A program made the translations under genes and the position numbers. From contig NC_041394.2 of assembly GCF_900747795.2 (NCBI RefSeq), positions 338,123,414 through 338,187,413 on the forward strand: a stretch of DNA of 64,000 bases, given 5' to 3'. Positions 1-12,486 of the stretch are shown here, one piece after another (within the stretch, counting starts at the first letter, position 1; every line of letters begins with the position of its first letter). Below the pieces are notes generated by a model, which was given only the letters and a program-made list of their open reading frames with translations, was not told the origin of the DNA and ran no database searches. The stretch comes from Erpetoichthys calabaricus. Lineage: Eukaryota > Chordata > Cladistia > Polypteriformes > Polypteridae.

Positions 1-2384
1 TTTTGTAAATTGCCTACTTCAAAAAAAATTTCTGTCTGGAAAACGTAACCAAACCTAAACCAACAGTAAATTGCTTTGAACTTTGAAACTGTAAACGAAA
101 TATACAATACAATATATTATAATTAGACTCAGCAAAATAATAAACAGGCATGCAATTATTGTGGAGTGGTCTTTGTAGACATAAGTTCAAGACAGAACTG
201 TCTCAAGATGGTGAAGCTTCTGGTTTTGGGCCCTCCAGACAGAAGAGGCAGATCCAAGCGGACAGACACTGGAAGTGTTCTAGCCATCAATGCACTGGTC
301 TGCAGAGTGAGGAAGAGTAATGCATTTAGGGGTCGCCAGCTCCGGTTCTGGAGAACCACCGTAGCTGCAGATTTTCATTCTAACCCTTTTCTTAACGAGT
401 GCGTTGTTTATGATGCTAATTAACTTCTTTTAAACTAATTTAAATTGACTTACTCTTGAAGACTCAGACCCCTTAATTGTTTCTTTTTCCTTAATTAGCA
501 GCCAAATAATAATGAGATATAAAATGAGCCAAAACAACTGGTGTCCATCGTACAATATCTCAAAATAAAGAAAGGTGAAGGTCTCAGGAATGTTGATCTG
601 CTCGGGTCCCCAAAACATTTCAACAGTGCTGCTCTTAGAAAGGGAAAACTAAACAATTTTGGAAATGTCTGTACCACGAGAGCAGCAACAAGCCACGGAA
701 TTAAAGAACGGCTTTTACTAACAACAAGAATCAGCACCTCATTAAGCAGCTGATTGGAGGGAAATTGGTTGGAGTTTGAGGCCCTGACTTAGTTGGTCTT
801 CCGTTGGCTCCCTCACTTCACATTTCATTTCTGTTTACGTGCCACTTAAGGAAAGAAATGAAGCAACTCAGAGGAATGATAAAGAAATTCAGGCGAACAA
901 ATCTTAAAAAATCAATTCAATTAAAATATTTACAAGAAGTTAATTAGCAAGAGAAACAGGGCACTCATTAAAATAAGGGTTACAATGAAAAAACCTCAGC
1001 CATGGCTGTCCTCCAGGACCAGAGTTGGCGACCCTGCATTAGAACACAGCACCAAACCCTCAGATAGTGGCAGAATTGCATTCAATAGAGCCCTTCAGCT
1101 GCCTCCTGTGCACACATGTGACAGACACCTTTTTATGAAGGTGCATAGTACTTCTGTATGCAAGTCTCATCATGGGGCCGTGTAGTAAATTTTAAAACTT
1201 TTCTTTACCTATATTCTTTTTTCAGCTCCAAGCAATGTTTTTCATGTGACAACAGATGATAAGGGCTTGTGTTGAGTGTGCAGCACATGGAAAAGAAGGC
1301 AGTAGCAATACAGGTGGCAGTAGCATAAAGGGAGTTATCTCAATAGGTGGCCTGCAGGCCAGATCCAGCCTGCTGGTAAAACATAAGTGGCCAATTATGA
1401 AATTTTACATAATTTTAATTAAAGTGAAATGTAGATCATTATACTTAAACATCCCTTTAAAGACGTTTAATATTTGACTGGTGAAGTGGACCTCAAAGGC
1501 AAAGGTGCCAAATAGCTCCATCGATCCAGAAATCCATTTACCGCACTGCACACACAGCCAGCTAGCTAATGAAAATGGATCTTTGTAAGCAAGAGTGTTA
1601 AACGTGAAAGTGAAAATTGGACATTTACATTTAAGCAACTTATTTGTACAGTGCACTTCTGTTTGTCACAGATCCATGGTCTGTTACTCTCAGTCATGAA
1701 ATTTGGCCTGAAACCAAGATACTTCTGTATGCAAAGGACAAGTACAAAAATCCATGGCTCAGGAAGTCTTAAAAATAACATTACAAAAAACACCGCACTT
1801 GCAGCATTTTGGGTTCACAATGTAGCAGCCCTTGGTTTAATTGAAATGACACGCAGAGAGTCTCAGACTGGTGTGTTTATCTTTATGTCTTAAACTTTGG
1901 TTTGTTATTGAAGTTGTTATGCCGTCACAAGCATTGTGAAAACTATAAACAAAAAATATAAACATGCATTTTTTAACATTCTACAAAGAAACAGAACAAA
2001 TCAACAAATCAAACAACATACAGTCAATTGCATACCTCGCTCCACTTACCAAGGGATGCAACAATTCTAAAGGTCACCATTTCAGAGACAGCATTTGTCC
2101 TCCGTTACTTCCTTACAGTTTCTTCACATTTCCGGTATTGTATGTTGTTACGTCCCCTACGTGCGGAATGATTTTGCAGTCATTTGCACACAACACTCAC
2201 CAGTTCAAGAATGGTAAGGAGAGGAGAAAAACACGTAAACAGGTGCAGAACTATTAATTCTGTATATTGTTCTTTTGTTGACGTTTGACTGACAAATGAC
2301 ATGAAATTCCAAATTGACAGGAATTCTATTTTTATATTAACCCATTTTAATTTTGTTTATATTGTTAATGTTCAATACTTGCAT
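1..2384. other. AT-rich intergenic DNA, nothing recognised
   Basis: Only short open frames occur here, without family motifs, splice context or codon structure on either strand. A stretch near 1350-1390 (ggcctgcaggccagatcc) recalls the GGCCCGCGGGCC subterminal sequence of the hAT at 49553, but no paired terminus was found. No gene or RNA is supported. Confidence 0.5.
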
Positions 2385-3400
2385 GGACTGGGTGTTGGGC
2401 AGGGTTGTGGAGTCCAGCAGCTGTGGGGCACCTGTGGTGAAGAGAGATTCACTGATCTTGACTTTGCTGATGATGCTCTGATGTTTGCAGAGTCAATGGA
2501 GGCTCTGATCGGGACTCTCAAGCTGAGGCGTAGCTAGGGTTTTCAGCGCCCGGGGACAACTGAAGATTTCACGCCCCCTCCTGTTTGTAACATCAATTTA
2601 GCGTCCCCTGGATGCTGTGCCCGGGGACAGATGTCCCCACCCCCCCTGCTACGCCACTGCTCTCAAGTGTCTGGGCTTGCGAGTGTCCTGATAAAAACCA
2701 AGATCAGGCCTTTAATGACCTCTTAGGCATGGCCATCAACAGTGTGTCTGTTTGCAGAGAGAGTGTTGACCTCGTTGAGAGGTTTACTTACCTTGTCAGT
2801 GACATTCATGTCCTTGGTGACTCTTAATATTAAGTCAGTAGACAGATTGGGAGAGCATCGGGGGATCATGAGATCACTGGAAAGGGGTGTGTGGCGCTCC
2901 AGCTATCCCTGCAAAAGGATGAAGGTCCAAGTCTTTAGAGACCTGATAGTTCCTGTCTTGCTATATTGTTGCAAGACATTGACACTATCCCGTGACTTGA
3001 GATTAAGACTGGACTCCTTCAATATGGTGTCTCTCTGGAAAATTCTTGGGTACCGTTGGTTTGACTTTGTGTTGAATGAGAAGTTGCTCACGGAGTCCTG
3101 AATTAGGTACATTACCTGCATCGTGAGGGAGAGTCGCTTATAGCACTATGGCCATGTGGCATGATTCCCCGAGGGTGATCTGACTTGCATGGTCCTCATT
3201 ATTGAGGACCTGAGTGGCTGGACCAGGCCAAGGGGCTGTGGCAGACAGCTGGTCATTTCTGGGGGTGGGAATAGACTGCCTGCTTGCCTGGGGGGTTGCC
3301 AGTGTTGGGTGCAGCAACACGCTGTAGCAGCGCACACTCTCCAACCTGACTGAAACTGACCTGCCTGCCCCTTATCAACTTCAGCACCCCTGTAAAAAAA
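2385..3400 (+). mobile_element. LINE fragment, C-terminal half of reverse transcriptase (interrupted)
   Basis: The forward frames carry a decayed non-LTR reverse transcriptase. A D-L-D-F-A-D-D box lies near 2455-2480, the active-site motif of the palm. After an inserted MITE come V-E-R-F-T-Y-L, a stretch reading L-E-R-G-V-W-R-S-S-Y-x-C-K-R-M-K-V-Q-V-F-R-D-L-I-V-P-V-L-L-Y, then I-L-G-Y-R-W-F-D-F and R-E-S-R-L-x-x-Y-G-H-V-A. This order (FADD, YLG-like, VLLYGCET-like, GHVAR-like) matches the end of fish LINE ORF2 proteins as I recall them; the clade is not resolved. Stops and frame changes show that it is dead, and the endonuclease and N-terminal RT are absent (5' truncation). Confidence 0.75.
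2523..2659. mobile_element. 137-bp hAT-type MITE with 8-bp target duplication
   Basis: The ends are imperfect inverted repeats: ctgaggcgtagctaggg on the left and, on the reverse strand of the right end, cagtggcgtagcaggg. The flanks carry a perfect 8-bp direct repeat ctctcaag at 2515-2522 and 2660-2667, the duplication length typical of hAT elements. It splits the LINE reverse transcriptase just after the FADD box. It has no coding capacity. Confidence 0.85.
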
Positions 3401-3559
3401 ACTGGGCATATCAGTTTGATCATGCTCAAGCTGGTGAGCCTATGCATTAGGAGTACAGCAAGGCCGAAATATACATTCAAAAGAAAGGAATTCCAGCATT
3501 TGTGCTGAAAAGTAAAGTAAAGAACAAAGCAGCGGCTAAGGATTAGGAGACACATTGAG

Positions 3560-3925
3560 GCAGGGAAGTGAAAAGGAATGTTGGGGGGGGGTGTTTTTGT
3601 GAACAGGATGAGGCCCTACAGATGTCCCTGCAGACAGAGTCACCAGCAATGCCTGTAAGATGAAACAGAGGAGCAGCTTCGGCGACAGACTGCTGTCAAT
3701 GTCCTGCTCCACTGCCAGACTGAGGAGATTGTTCCTACCCCACACTATGCAACTTCAATTCCACCTAGGGTTGGGGTAAACGTTAACATTATACAAAGTT
3801 ACTGTCTGTTTTACCTGTATTTTTTTATCACGGTTTAATTTAATATTGTTTCCTTATCAGTATGCTACTGCTGGAGTATGTGAATTTCCCCTTGGGATTA
3901 ATAAAGTAAGTATCTATCAATCAAA
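3560..3925 (+). mobile_element. 3' end of a CR1/L2/Rex1-like LINE
   Basis: The segment ends in ccccttgggattaataaag followed by an imperfect tatc run at 3895-3925. That is a common 3' terminus of fish LINEs, and the same terminus appears in reverse orientation at 42766-42820. The 5' boundary is approximate and no intact reading frame remains. Confidence 0.55.
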
Positions 3926-5106
3926 TGTCTAGACATATTACAGTATTATAAACAGCCCAAATGTGCACTGAGAGGAAGACAAGTGTAAAACAACCACTGC
4001 AGTTGCTTTATACATTGATTTGAATATTTAACTTACTGTATATCATACAAACAAATTTGGAAATAATGCCCAAAAAGTACACACCTCCAGTCTTGTTTAA
4101 TGTGCAACATTCTTGAAGTTTATTTTTCAGGATTTCTACATCTGGGAGAAATTCCAGCTCATCCAACAGTTTGAATAAAGGGTTTCTGAATTTCAGGAGG
4201 TGGTCACTGTTACAGAGAATTGGAGGACTTTGCCCAAGTGTCCTTAACGGAGATGGTGTGTTCCTCTAAAGTGCCATAAGAAGGACCAGACCATACAATG
4301 AGCTGGGGCATCAACTCCAGAGACAGAGGGGTCTAACCATTTTGAGGACTTTGCGGAAGTGGACAGTAACATTGGTATCTCTGAGGTAATGCTTAGAGAT
4401 CAGAGGTTCCAACATGTCACTTCAAAACTAAATCCCAGAACAAGCAGTGACAGGAAAGACTCAATTATTTAAGGACTTAAGACAAAAGTTTCCTTCAAAA
4501 ATGGCATAATGCCATTCTGGTACACTGGTGAGAGTTCTCCCTGGGGTGGGTCTATTTCTTGTTGTCTAAATTAGAACAAATGACATAAGCACAGATAGGT
4601 TGCAATTTCTGCAGAACACCTTTAACGGAATACTCCACCCAAAATGACATTTTTAAATGCTACCCCATGTAGTTTGTAGTGGTGGCCAAGAAAAAAGTTT
4701 AATCTCCTGTTTTTGTGGAGAAATTATATACTGCATATTCAAACACAGTGGGGCCCTGTGGTGACCAATCCTGGACAACTGCAAACAATGTGAAAAGCGT
4801 CCATGAAAAAATAACAAATAAACTTGTGTCAAATACTCCACATGTCCAATCATTTGTATGATCAAAATGTGCAAAATATGTCAATTTTTCCTGAAATATT
4901 ATGAACAGTTACATTACGGTAAGGTGTCATTCCCACAATGCAGTGCAACTCAATTGAAGACAGGACTCTTGACCACTGAATGAGGGGGAGTGGCAGGGCC
5001 CTGTTGAGTTTGAATATGCAATACTTAATTTCCCCCGAAAAGCATGAGATTATATTTTTTTATGAGCCACCACTGAAAACTACATATGGAAAGCAACATT
5101 TAAAAA

Positions 5107-5110
<4 letters not shown>

Positions 5111-5173
<63 letters not shown>

Positions 5174-5206
5174 AAATATATATATAATATATATATTATA
5201 TATATA
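5111..5206. repeat. (TA)n microsatellite between inverted arms
   Basis: Nearly pure TA dinucleotides lie between ~50-bp arms that are reverse complements of each other (5054-5110 and 5207-5258). A second TA run lies at 5274-5302 beside the SINE. Short open frames rich in Y and I across these runs are artefacts of the repeat. Confidence 0.9.
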
Positions 5207-5267
5207 TTTTAAATGTTGCTTTCCATATTTAGTTTGCAGTGGTGGCTCATAAAAAAATTACGGTTAT

Positions 5268-5304
<37 letters not shown>

Positions 5305-5307
5305 CAT

Positions 5308-5647
5308 GGGCGGCATGGTGGCGCAGTGGGTAGCACTGCTGTCTCGCAGTTGGGAGACCTGGGTTCGCTTCCCGGGTCCTCCCTGCGTGGAGCTTGCATG
5401 TTCTCCCCGTGTCTGCGTGGGTTTCCTTCCAGGCGCTCCAGTTTCCTCCTACAGTCCAAAGACATGTTGGTTAGGTGGACTGACGATTCTAAATTAGCCC
5501 TAGTGTATGCTTGGTGTGTGGGTGTGTTTGTATGTGTCCTGCGGTGGGTTGGCACCCTGCCTGGGATTGGTTCCTGCCCTGTGTTTGCTGGGATTGGCTC
5601 CCGTGACCTTGTGTTCGGATTCAGCAGGTTGGAAGATGGATGGATGG
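5308..5647 (+). mobile_element. tRNA-derived SINE, (GATG)n tail
   Basis: The head has a box A-like tggcgcagtgg and a box B-like ggttcgcttcc, the internal RNA polymerase III promoter boxes of tRNA-derived SINEs. The body reads through the cctgcggtgggttggc region and ends in a short gatggatgga tail. A 13-bp direct repeat (atatatatagcat) at 5295-5307 and 5648-5660 is the target-site duplication. Copies of the same family lie at 36757-37052 (minus) and 46427-46785 (plus). Confidence 0.85.
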
Positions 5648-5867
5648 ATATATATAGCATTTTTGAATGAAATATTCCTTTAAGGAGGCAAGTGCTAAGC
5701 TGAGGTGCACAAGTGGCAAGATGAATATCAGGTTTAAAGTAAGGGTGAAGTTGTGATGTACAATAGAGGGTGTGCAGGTTATTAAACATTTGGAACTGAT
5801 GGGATCTCTACTACTAGGTTAGTGTTTAGGGAGATTATATATATAATTGGAACTAATATTAGAGGTC

Positions 5868-6817
5868 TGTGGCAAAGTGCAGCTTTTTAGTAAATAATTG
5901 GAACCTGGAGCATGCAAGCTCTGGTCAAATGCGGGTGGGTGCAAGCACTCATTGCTCCAGGGTTGACTGACATTCACAGCTCGGAGGAGGCAGAGTACCA
6001 CACCTGTGCCCAATTTGGGCGTATAAAAGGAGCATGCATGGCAGATAGGGGGAGAACAGTAAATGATTTTTCAAAGAGGAACATGAACAGGAAGGAATGG
6101 AGGTTAATGGGAACAGAGAAAAGGGCAGAAATTGGATGAAGCCAGTGCGATGGAGAATGAAAACAGGCAGATGGGAAAGTGAGCCCTAAGTGAGGAGTGT
6201 GTGTGGTCAAACGCTCAACAAAGAGGGCAGAGGGGCCACTCCTGCTGAACATTAATGGAGTAGGAGTGACCAGGTGCTCTGGGACTCTCCCACGAAAGCC
6301 CGATGGATGGTGGCATGAAGAGAGCATAGAGCAAAGCTTTTGAGCAGTGCCCCCTGGAAACGCCAAAAGACTGGCTGCCAGTGGCAACTGGGACCAGAGC
6401 TGGATTAAGGGTTGTCTGCACCTGCCGGTGGACATCTCCTACTGAGGAATCCAAAAATGGTAAACCAGGGAGTCATCAGATTTTAGAAGGAAGCACCATG
6501 GCTCGGATTGTGCTTTTAGGGACATGATTTTTCTACCCAGGATTTTTAATCTCAACTTACAAGATTACTTATTGAACTTTTTAACCTCCACATTCACTGA
6601 TTTCATTAGATACTTTTGGAAAAAAATTTGTACTGTACTTTTAAAACACTTTTCTGTTTGGTTTAAAATAAAGCACTGTACACTTTTTCAACAACCACTT
6701 GCTGAATGCATATGTCTTCTTTTGCCTGGCTGATCTCAGTCTATGAGTAATCGATGTTTACAGGTTCAAGAGACTCCAGGGAGCGTTGAGCCAACCTGGG
6801 CCAGCACAGGGACCAAC
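5868..6817 (+). other. Possible solo-LTR-like fossil (weak)
   Basis: The segment starts TGTGGC and could end at CCAACA. It carries a TATA-like gtataaaagg near 6020 and AATAAA near 6667, the layout of an LTR. No 5-bp target duplication is evident and no internal retroviral sequence is recognised, so family and age are not assigned. The rest of 5700-8400 holds nothing I recognise. Confidence 0.2.
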
Positions 6818-8419
6818 ATGATTTTTTTTTTTTTTTTTAATTCCTTTTTTAAAACTCATGCCTGCTCACTCCTGCTCACACTCTGACCATTCCTGTCTGC
6901 TAGAAGGTATAGTGAACTTCATTTAATCCCCCAAAACAATAAATAAATAAAATGTAAAATCTTTTGATTAGTTTAATTTTATTAAAAAATTAATTTGGCA
7001 TATTTCACAGTTTTATCAGCGAAACTTTCAGAGACTATGTTGGTCCTAGCACTGGAGGTTGAGAGGTGGTCTGCACCTTTAACACAAATGATGCACCAAG
7101 TACTGGACTATCAGGAAGTGTTTGCCAGGCCTGAGGTTTTCCTATTGACGAGGCAGTGCAGGACAAATTCAGATTTGACCTGCTTCAACCAACACCAAGA
7201 AAAAAAACCTCTGATTCAGTAACACAGTAGCACAGTACCCAAGTACCATGATTACAGAGGCTTACTTGATATTACAGGATTTAACAACTTTCTGGAATAG
7301 TGAATAAATATATAAATACATGACATATTTTTAGAAATAACTGCACATTGGGGAAATTCAAAAGGATTGAACACCAACAAATATCTTGTTACATAAAAAC
7401 ACGATCAGACTGACTGTAGGCCAATACGCTTAACATATATCATTGGTAAGTGATATAAGACTTCAGTTGTATTAGCAAAAAAACAACAACATAGATTCAG
7501 ACAGTTAAGGACATTGCCCATTTTACTAGGCTTTCAGCATACTTGGGAAGAAAGCTAGCTGCAACTCATCCATCCTTCCCAGTCCCCCTTTTCTGAATAA
7601 ACACTAAAGTAAATGGCTAAACTGCAGCTCTACCAACACTTTGGTTGACTCCATACTTCATCAGATAAAGCTGTAAATCACTGACATGTCTGCCAAGAGT
7701 ATTTTCAATGTTTATTCATTTTAGGCCTGTAACCACAAGCTAAACTCTGGCCATTTCCGATGGACCTATAAACCGATGCTGGATCAATAACTGAAGTCAC
7801 AAGACGCTACACCTTCCATTAAAATCAGATGCACCTCTTCGGTCTCTTCTGGAGCAGTAAGCCACGTTTTCTTGAGAGCAAAAAAGTCACAATTTTTCCG
7901 TAGGCCTGGAAGCTCCTTTCCATACAGCCTTGGAGCTGAACACCATGAACAAGCTCTAAGATCCATTCCACAATACTTGAGCTCTGTGCCAGTGACTGAG
8001 TCCAGTCAGGGAAAGTAGAAAGGGAGAAGTACCATTACTTTAAAATGAAAACTTCAGTGCCTACATTATTTACTAGAAAGACTCGCAGTATCCTACTGAA
8101 GTTACAAAGGAAATGGCAAAGAGTTTATGAGGCAAATTTCAAACTCCTGATAAAGGACCACGTAGCAACAATACAGTGTGCCCTCCACTGCCAGCTCAAA
8201 CTGTGAGACAAGGGACCCAGTTCCACACAACAATGGACCTCATCCTTAAATTTTTGGTGTTGTTAATTTGTTTATCTGGACCAAGATAAATTAGAGCTCT
8301 AAATGGTAAACATCCAGACCTCCTTTGTCACATTTGATTGTTTCTGTGTAACAGGCTCAGGACTGTTCTGTGTCAGGTTAGCTTTTTTTTTTTCCTCATG
8401 ATTTTCATTACAATGGAAA

Positions 8420-8615
8420 ACTGAACAGATTACAATACGCAAGCTTTCGAGGCAACTCAGGCCCCATCTTCAGGCATTCGATAAGGCCCAAGTTGCATCG
8501 AAAGATTGTAATCTCTTCAGTTATCCAATAAAAAGGTGTCATTTTGCTGGACTTCTCATTGCATCCATAATGGCCAACATGGTACAACACCCTGCCATTA
8601 CATTGGAAACAAAAA
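8420..8615 (-). repeat. Interspersed repeat fragment (possibly Penelope-like terminus)
   Basis: On the reverse strand the segment contains cctgaagatggggcctgagt, gcctcgaaagcttg and a ccaataaaaaggtgtcattt stretch. I recall this as a widespread fish repeat, possibly the terminal part of Neptune/Penelope-like elements. Family assignment is from memory only; no coding sequence is present. Confidence 0.35.
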
Positions 8616-8999
8616 CCTTGAATCACAACATTATAGATTAGCCCTTTGCAGTGGGATGTCCCAGTGAAACATTGAACTAAAATGACAGTAAAACCAAGAA
8701 TATCTAGAAGACCAGTAAATGAACTTAATAGTCAGACTCTTCTGTATTGTTTGTCTTGTCATCACACCCTATGTCTTACACAAGCATTTTTATTATTTCT
8801 ATAATCCTTGTATTTTTCAATAAATGGTAGCCGGTTTCTTAAAATGAGTGGGCTTCAGTAACCTTGTTATAAGTAACAGCCATGAATGCCCACCTACAGA
8901 GAAAAGTATAGAAAATAAAGTAGGAGCCTTACTGATGTATCTAATTAACAACTAGTATAGCACAGGCAACACTGATGACTAGTTGATTAACATCAATTA

Positions 9000-11555
9000 A
9001 TTAATCTCTCAACACCTTTCTTACACCATCTTAATAATCCAAAGCTATCAAACTGGACAGGGAATGGCAGTTGATTTCGGTGTGATTTTTTTGTATCTTT
9101 TTATTTATTTTTTTTTTTTTATCTTGTTAGAGATCTCTCTCTCTCTCGCTCATTTTAAAAATCACTCTACAGATGTACTCTTTGCCAACAGTCTGCCTTA
9201 GTGTCTTAAGGTTTAGATCTGCTCCTTCATTAATCTCCCAAGTGTTAAAAGGTTCTTCTGGCTCCAATTTTCTGATAAAGTTATGATTGAGGTCAATATT
9301 TTTAATTGATGTTAATTTCCAATTTGTGAAGGTCAGTCTGGCATATCGGTCAACTCCAAATGTCATTTAGCTGTTGTTCAAATATTCTGTAACCAAGTGC
9401 AGCTGTTCTTCTAGGTGCCGGTTGCTGGAGTTGTAGCCTCAAGGTATCCCTAAAGAACAATAGAGTGACAATTTAACAATTCAGTTGATATTTAGTGAAG
9501 ATGTTGAACCACCCATGACCAGCGTTATTGAAGGAGGGCACTTAGTGGGTTTGATGCCAGACAGAACAAGTGCAGTGACTGCAAGTCTCCTTGGAATGTT
9601 TCCCCCTTATTGTTATATTTGGTGAAACTGCAGATAGGTTTGAAATTACATAGCATTAGTCTTGAAATTCATAAAAAGTTGTTTACGTATAATTGTAAGA
9701 ATTTGTGTATCAAGGAGTCTGATACACTACTACAGATCTTTTTTTTTTTTATAGTCCATCCAGGCCACATTGCAGTTTCTGCCTTTCTTGCATAACTTTA
9801 TAAAAGCTGGTCTTTTCTTCCATATGACTTTGCTTTACTTTCCTTTTGTACTGTTGCACATAAAGTATTTTGATCCGGGTGTTTAGAATTCTACCAATAT
9901 CTTTTGCTTTAAAGAACTTATGTACAGGGGAGAGGAAGACAAAGGGGAGATTATATCCGAGTTAGATAACATGAAGATTTTTCCTGTAGCAAGCCATTGT
10001 TGTGTTGTCTGTTGTTGCTCCATTAACTTACTTTTATACTCGAGTCATATCCTGACACTGCAATTTTAGCTTCTCATGTCAGAAGTTGGGTATGACATCT
10101 GCACAGGGTGCACTCCAGTTAGGAGCCATTCTGAGTTTGTTTTCAGTTTCTTCGGCTTTACTGCATGCCATTTCATTTCTTTCATTTGGGTGTTTTTTGT
10201 TCTATAATTTGCTTATCCATGTTGCTCCTTTATTGTGTTCTTGAGCATTGTCTTAATTTTTTCTCCAAAATGTTTCACTGTCTTTTTTGTCTAGTGGTGA
10301 AGTTAATTAACTTCCATAGGACTTCTTTGGATTGCCTCTAAATAGTCTGTTTTGCACCCTTTCATAGGAATTCTGTTTAAATTCTAATAGAATTCAGACA
10401 GAAGCCCAAAGTGTAAGTTTCTTGTTTGATATGGTGAAGTTCATGTGTTAATACACATTTGTTACTTTAACCGTTGTATTTTTCCTGGAACTTTGTGATT
10501 TCACTCCTTTCATATATACCTTCATTAATGCCACCACTTCCAACAGGTTGTTTTTTCTTTTCTTCAATCAGTTTCATCTAGGGTGGAGTGTACATTTGTT
10601 AATGTTTTCTTAACTTTATGTTCTTCTTTGTTTTCTGTTCACTACTTAATCATGCTTTGTTGTTAATTCATTGCATAGTGCTGGTTGTGCCTTATTCACA
10701 TTACTTGCAGTACTCAAACGTCAGCCCTGGTCACTTGTCTTTTCCATCAACTTTTGTATTCTTATTTGATGATTAAGTCCAAGAGCTCTTCTTTCATTTC
10801 TTGGGCTTCTTTGTCTTTTAACAATGTTGTCATTTCTGCTCTTGCTGGGTTGCTCTTTTTGCTTGTTTTGTTTTCTTTTGGATCTGGATGACTGTAGATT
10901 TTCTCCTTTTTTGTTGTTTTTGTTTTCTAATTCTGGATGCTCCGCTTGTTTGGGTTGATCAGCTCTTGTGCTTTTGGGTGGTTACGCTGGAGTTTAAACT
11001 TTCGTTGTTACTTACAATCTAATGTACGTTACTCAATTTCTTTAACTCCTCATTATTGTTGGTATTTCACTGTAAGAATCCATTGCTTTTAAGAACATTC
11101 CACTTCTGGCTGATAATCACTTATCAGTCAATTCATGTTTGGATGTTGAGTTCTGAATTTGTCTTCAAATCTGTCTTCCCTTTTACTCAATTTGGCTACC
11201 AGTGTGTTCATGTTGTAAATGCTGCTTTGTTTCTTGTATTATGTCTTCTTTTGCTGTTCTTTGGAGGTATTCTAATTTCTCATGACTTATTTGTTTTCTT
11301 TCTTTAATTATTCCAATTAGGGATCTTAAATTTGCATCTGTCACCTTATCCAATTTGGAAATCAAAATTATATTTCTGTACTGCAGTTTTTCACGAGCCC
11401 TCCTGGCATATCCTTTAGTTGGGAACTTGGGATCAGTTGCATAGAAGTAGCAGTACATGATCTCCTCTTTGTCTTCAACTGACCACTGGATTGTGTCTCC
11501 TGCTCTCATTTTCTTACTCACAGTACTGTTGTGTTGACTTGTCAGTTCTATAGTA
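9000..11555 (-). mobile_element. Decayed R4/Dong-like LINE
   Basis: Read on the minus strand, family-like blocks occur in the right order. From 11470 there is an N-terminal region with W-S-V-E-D-K-E-E-I-M-Y-C-Y-F and G-Y-A-R-R. Near 10270 there is E-T-F-W-R-K-N followed by H-N-K-G-A-T-W-I. Near 10110 there is A-P-N-W-S-A-P-C-A-D-V-I-P, matching the NWxAPGxDxV block that precedes the RT fingers. At 9366-9127 there is F-G-V-D-R-Y-A-R-L-T with a later G-K-E-Y-x-x-R-V, the region around the thumb. Blocks lie in different frames with stops between them, so the copy is dead. Clade is assigned from remembered motif order. Its first ~100 codons are still open and in frame with the adjoining zinc-finger exon. 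The 3' boundary is uncertain. Confidence 0.7.
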
Positions 11556-12486
11556 GTGGGACCAATGTGAATTATTTTGTGGCTTTGAAGACTGCTCATT
11601 TTCAAAAACTGCTTGCCACACTCAGAACAGCTATATGGCTTCTCTCCTGTATGAATTTGTTTGTGACTCTGAAGATGGCTACTTTGAGAAAACTGTTTGC
11701 CACATTCAGAACAGCAATATGGCTTCTCTCCCATATGAATTCTTTTGTGGCTCCAAAGGCCACTCCTGTGCGAAAACTGTTTGCCACATTCACAACAGGA
11801 AAATGGCTTTTCTCCTGTGTGAATTCTTGTGTGGGCCAATAGAATCTTTTTCCATGAAAATTGTTTGCCACATTCTAAACAGCAATACGGCTTTTCTCCT
11901 GTGTGAACTATAGTGTGTCTCTTAAGACTGATCATATGAGAAAATTGTTTGCCGCATTCAGAACAACAAAATGGCTTCTCTCCCGTGTGAATTCTTGTGT
12001 GGCTCTTAAGATTGCTCATTTTCAAAAATCGTCTCCCACATTCCAAACAGCCATATGGCTTTTCCCCTGTGTGAACTTTTTTGTGGCTCTGAAGATTGCC
12101 CACTTTCAAAAACCGTTTGCCGCATTCAGAACAGAAGTACGGCTTCTCTCCAATGTGAATTTTTTTGTGACTCTGAAGATGGCTGCTTTGTGAAAATCGT
12201 TTACCACATTCAGAACAGCAGTATGGCTTCTCTCCAGTGTGAGTTCTTTTGTGGCTCTGTAGTTGGCTCAGATTTGAAAATCGTTTACCACATTCACTAC
12301 AGCAATACGGCTTCTCTCCTGTGTGAGTTCTTGTGTGTGCCAGAAGGCTGCTCTTCAGTGAAAATTGTTTGCCACATTCGTTACAGCAATACGGCTTTTC
12401 TCCGGTGTGAATTCTATTGTGTCTCTGAAGAGCACTCCTGTGACAGAATTGTTTTCCACATTCAAAGCAGCAGTGACGATTTTCTC
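11183..12486 (-). CDS. C2H2 zinc-finger protein, finger exon (last exon) of the minus-strand gene
   Basis: This exon encodes eleven tandem C2H2 fingers (C-x2-C-x12-H-x3-H) joined by H-T-G-E-K-P-Y/F linkers, a DNA-binding array expected to act in the nucleus. The open frame extends upstream to 12565, but that part lacks finger motifs; a pyrimidine-rich stretch ending in CAG (12489-12487) gives an acceptor. Exon start at 12486 is phase 1, matching the donor of the KEE exon at 34400. Joined, 337 + 1304 nt give 546 codons plus stop. After finger 11 (near 11560) about 120 residues are not fingers; they match the N-terminal region of the R4-like LINE that continues downstream. The 21.9-kb intron is long but the only minus-strand KEE exon upstream is the one used here. 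The exact symbol is not recognisable. Confidence 0.7.

Larger units (their letters stand above)
4626..5679. mobile_element. TTAA-flanked DNA transposon copy with internal inverted duplication
   Basis: TTAA at 4622-4625 and 5680-5683 borders inverted ends: cggaatactccacccaaaatg on the left and, reverse complemented, aaggaatatttcattcaaaaatg on the right. TTAA duplication is typical of piggyBac and Kolobok elements; which family applies is not shown by any coding sequence. Inside, sequence of the left subterminal region (about 4660-4695) recurs inverted at about 5054-5110 and direct at 5207-5258, flanking a long TA repeat. A SINE (5308-5647) is nested near the right end. Confidence 0.6.
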
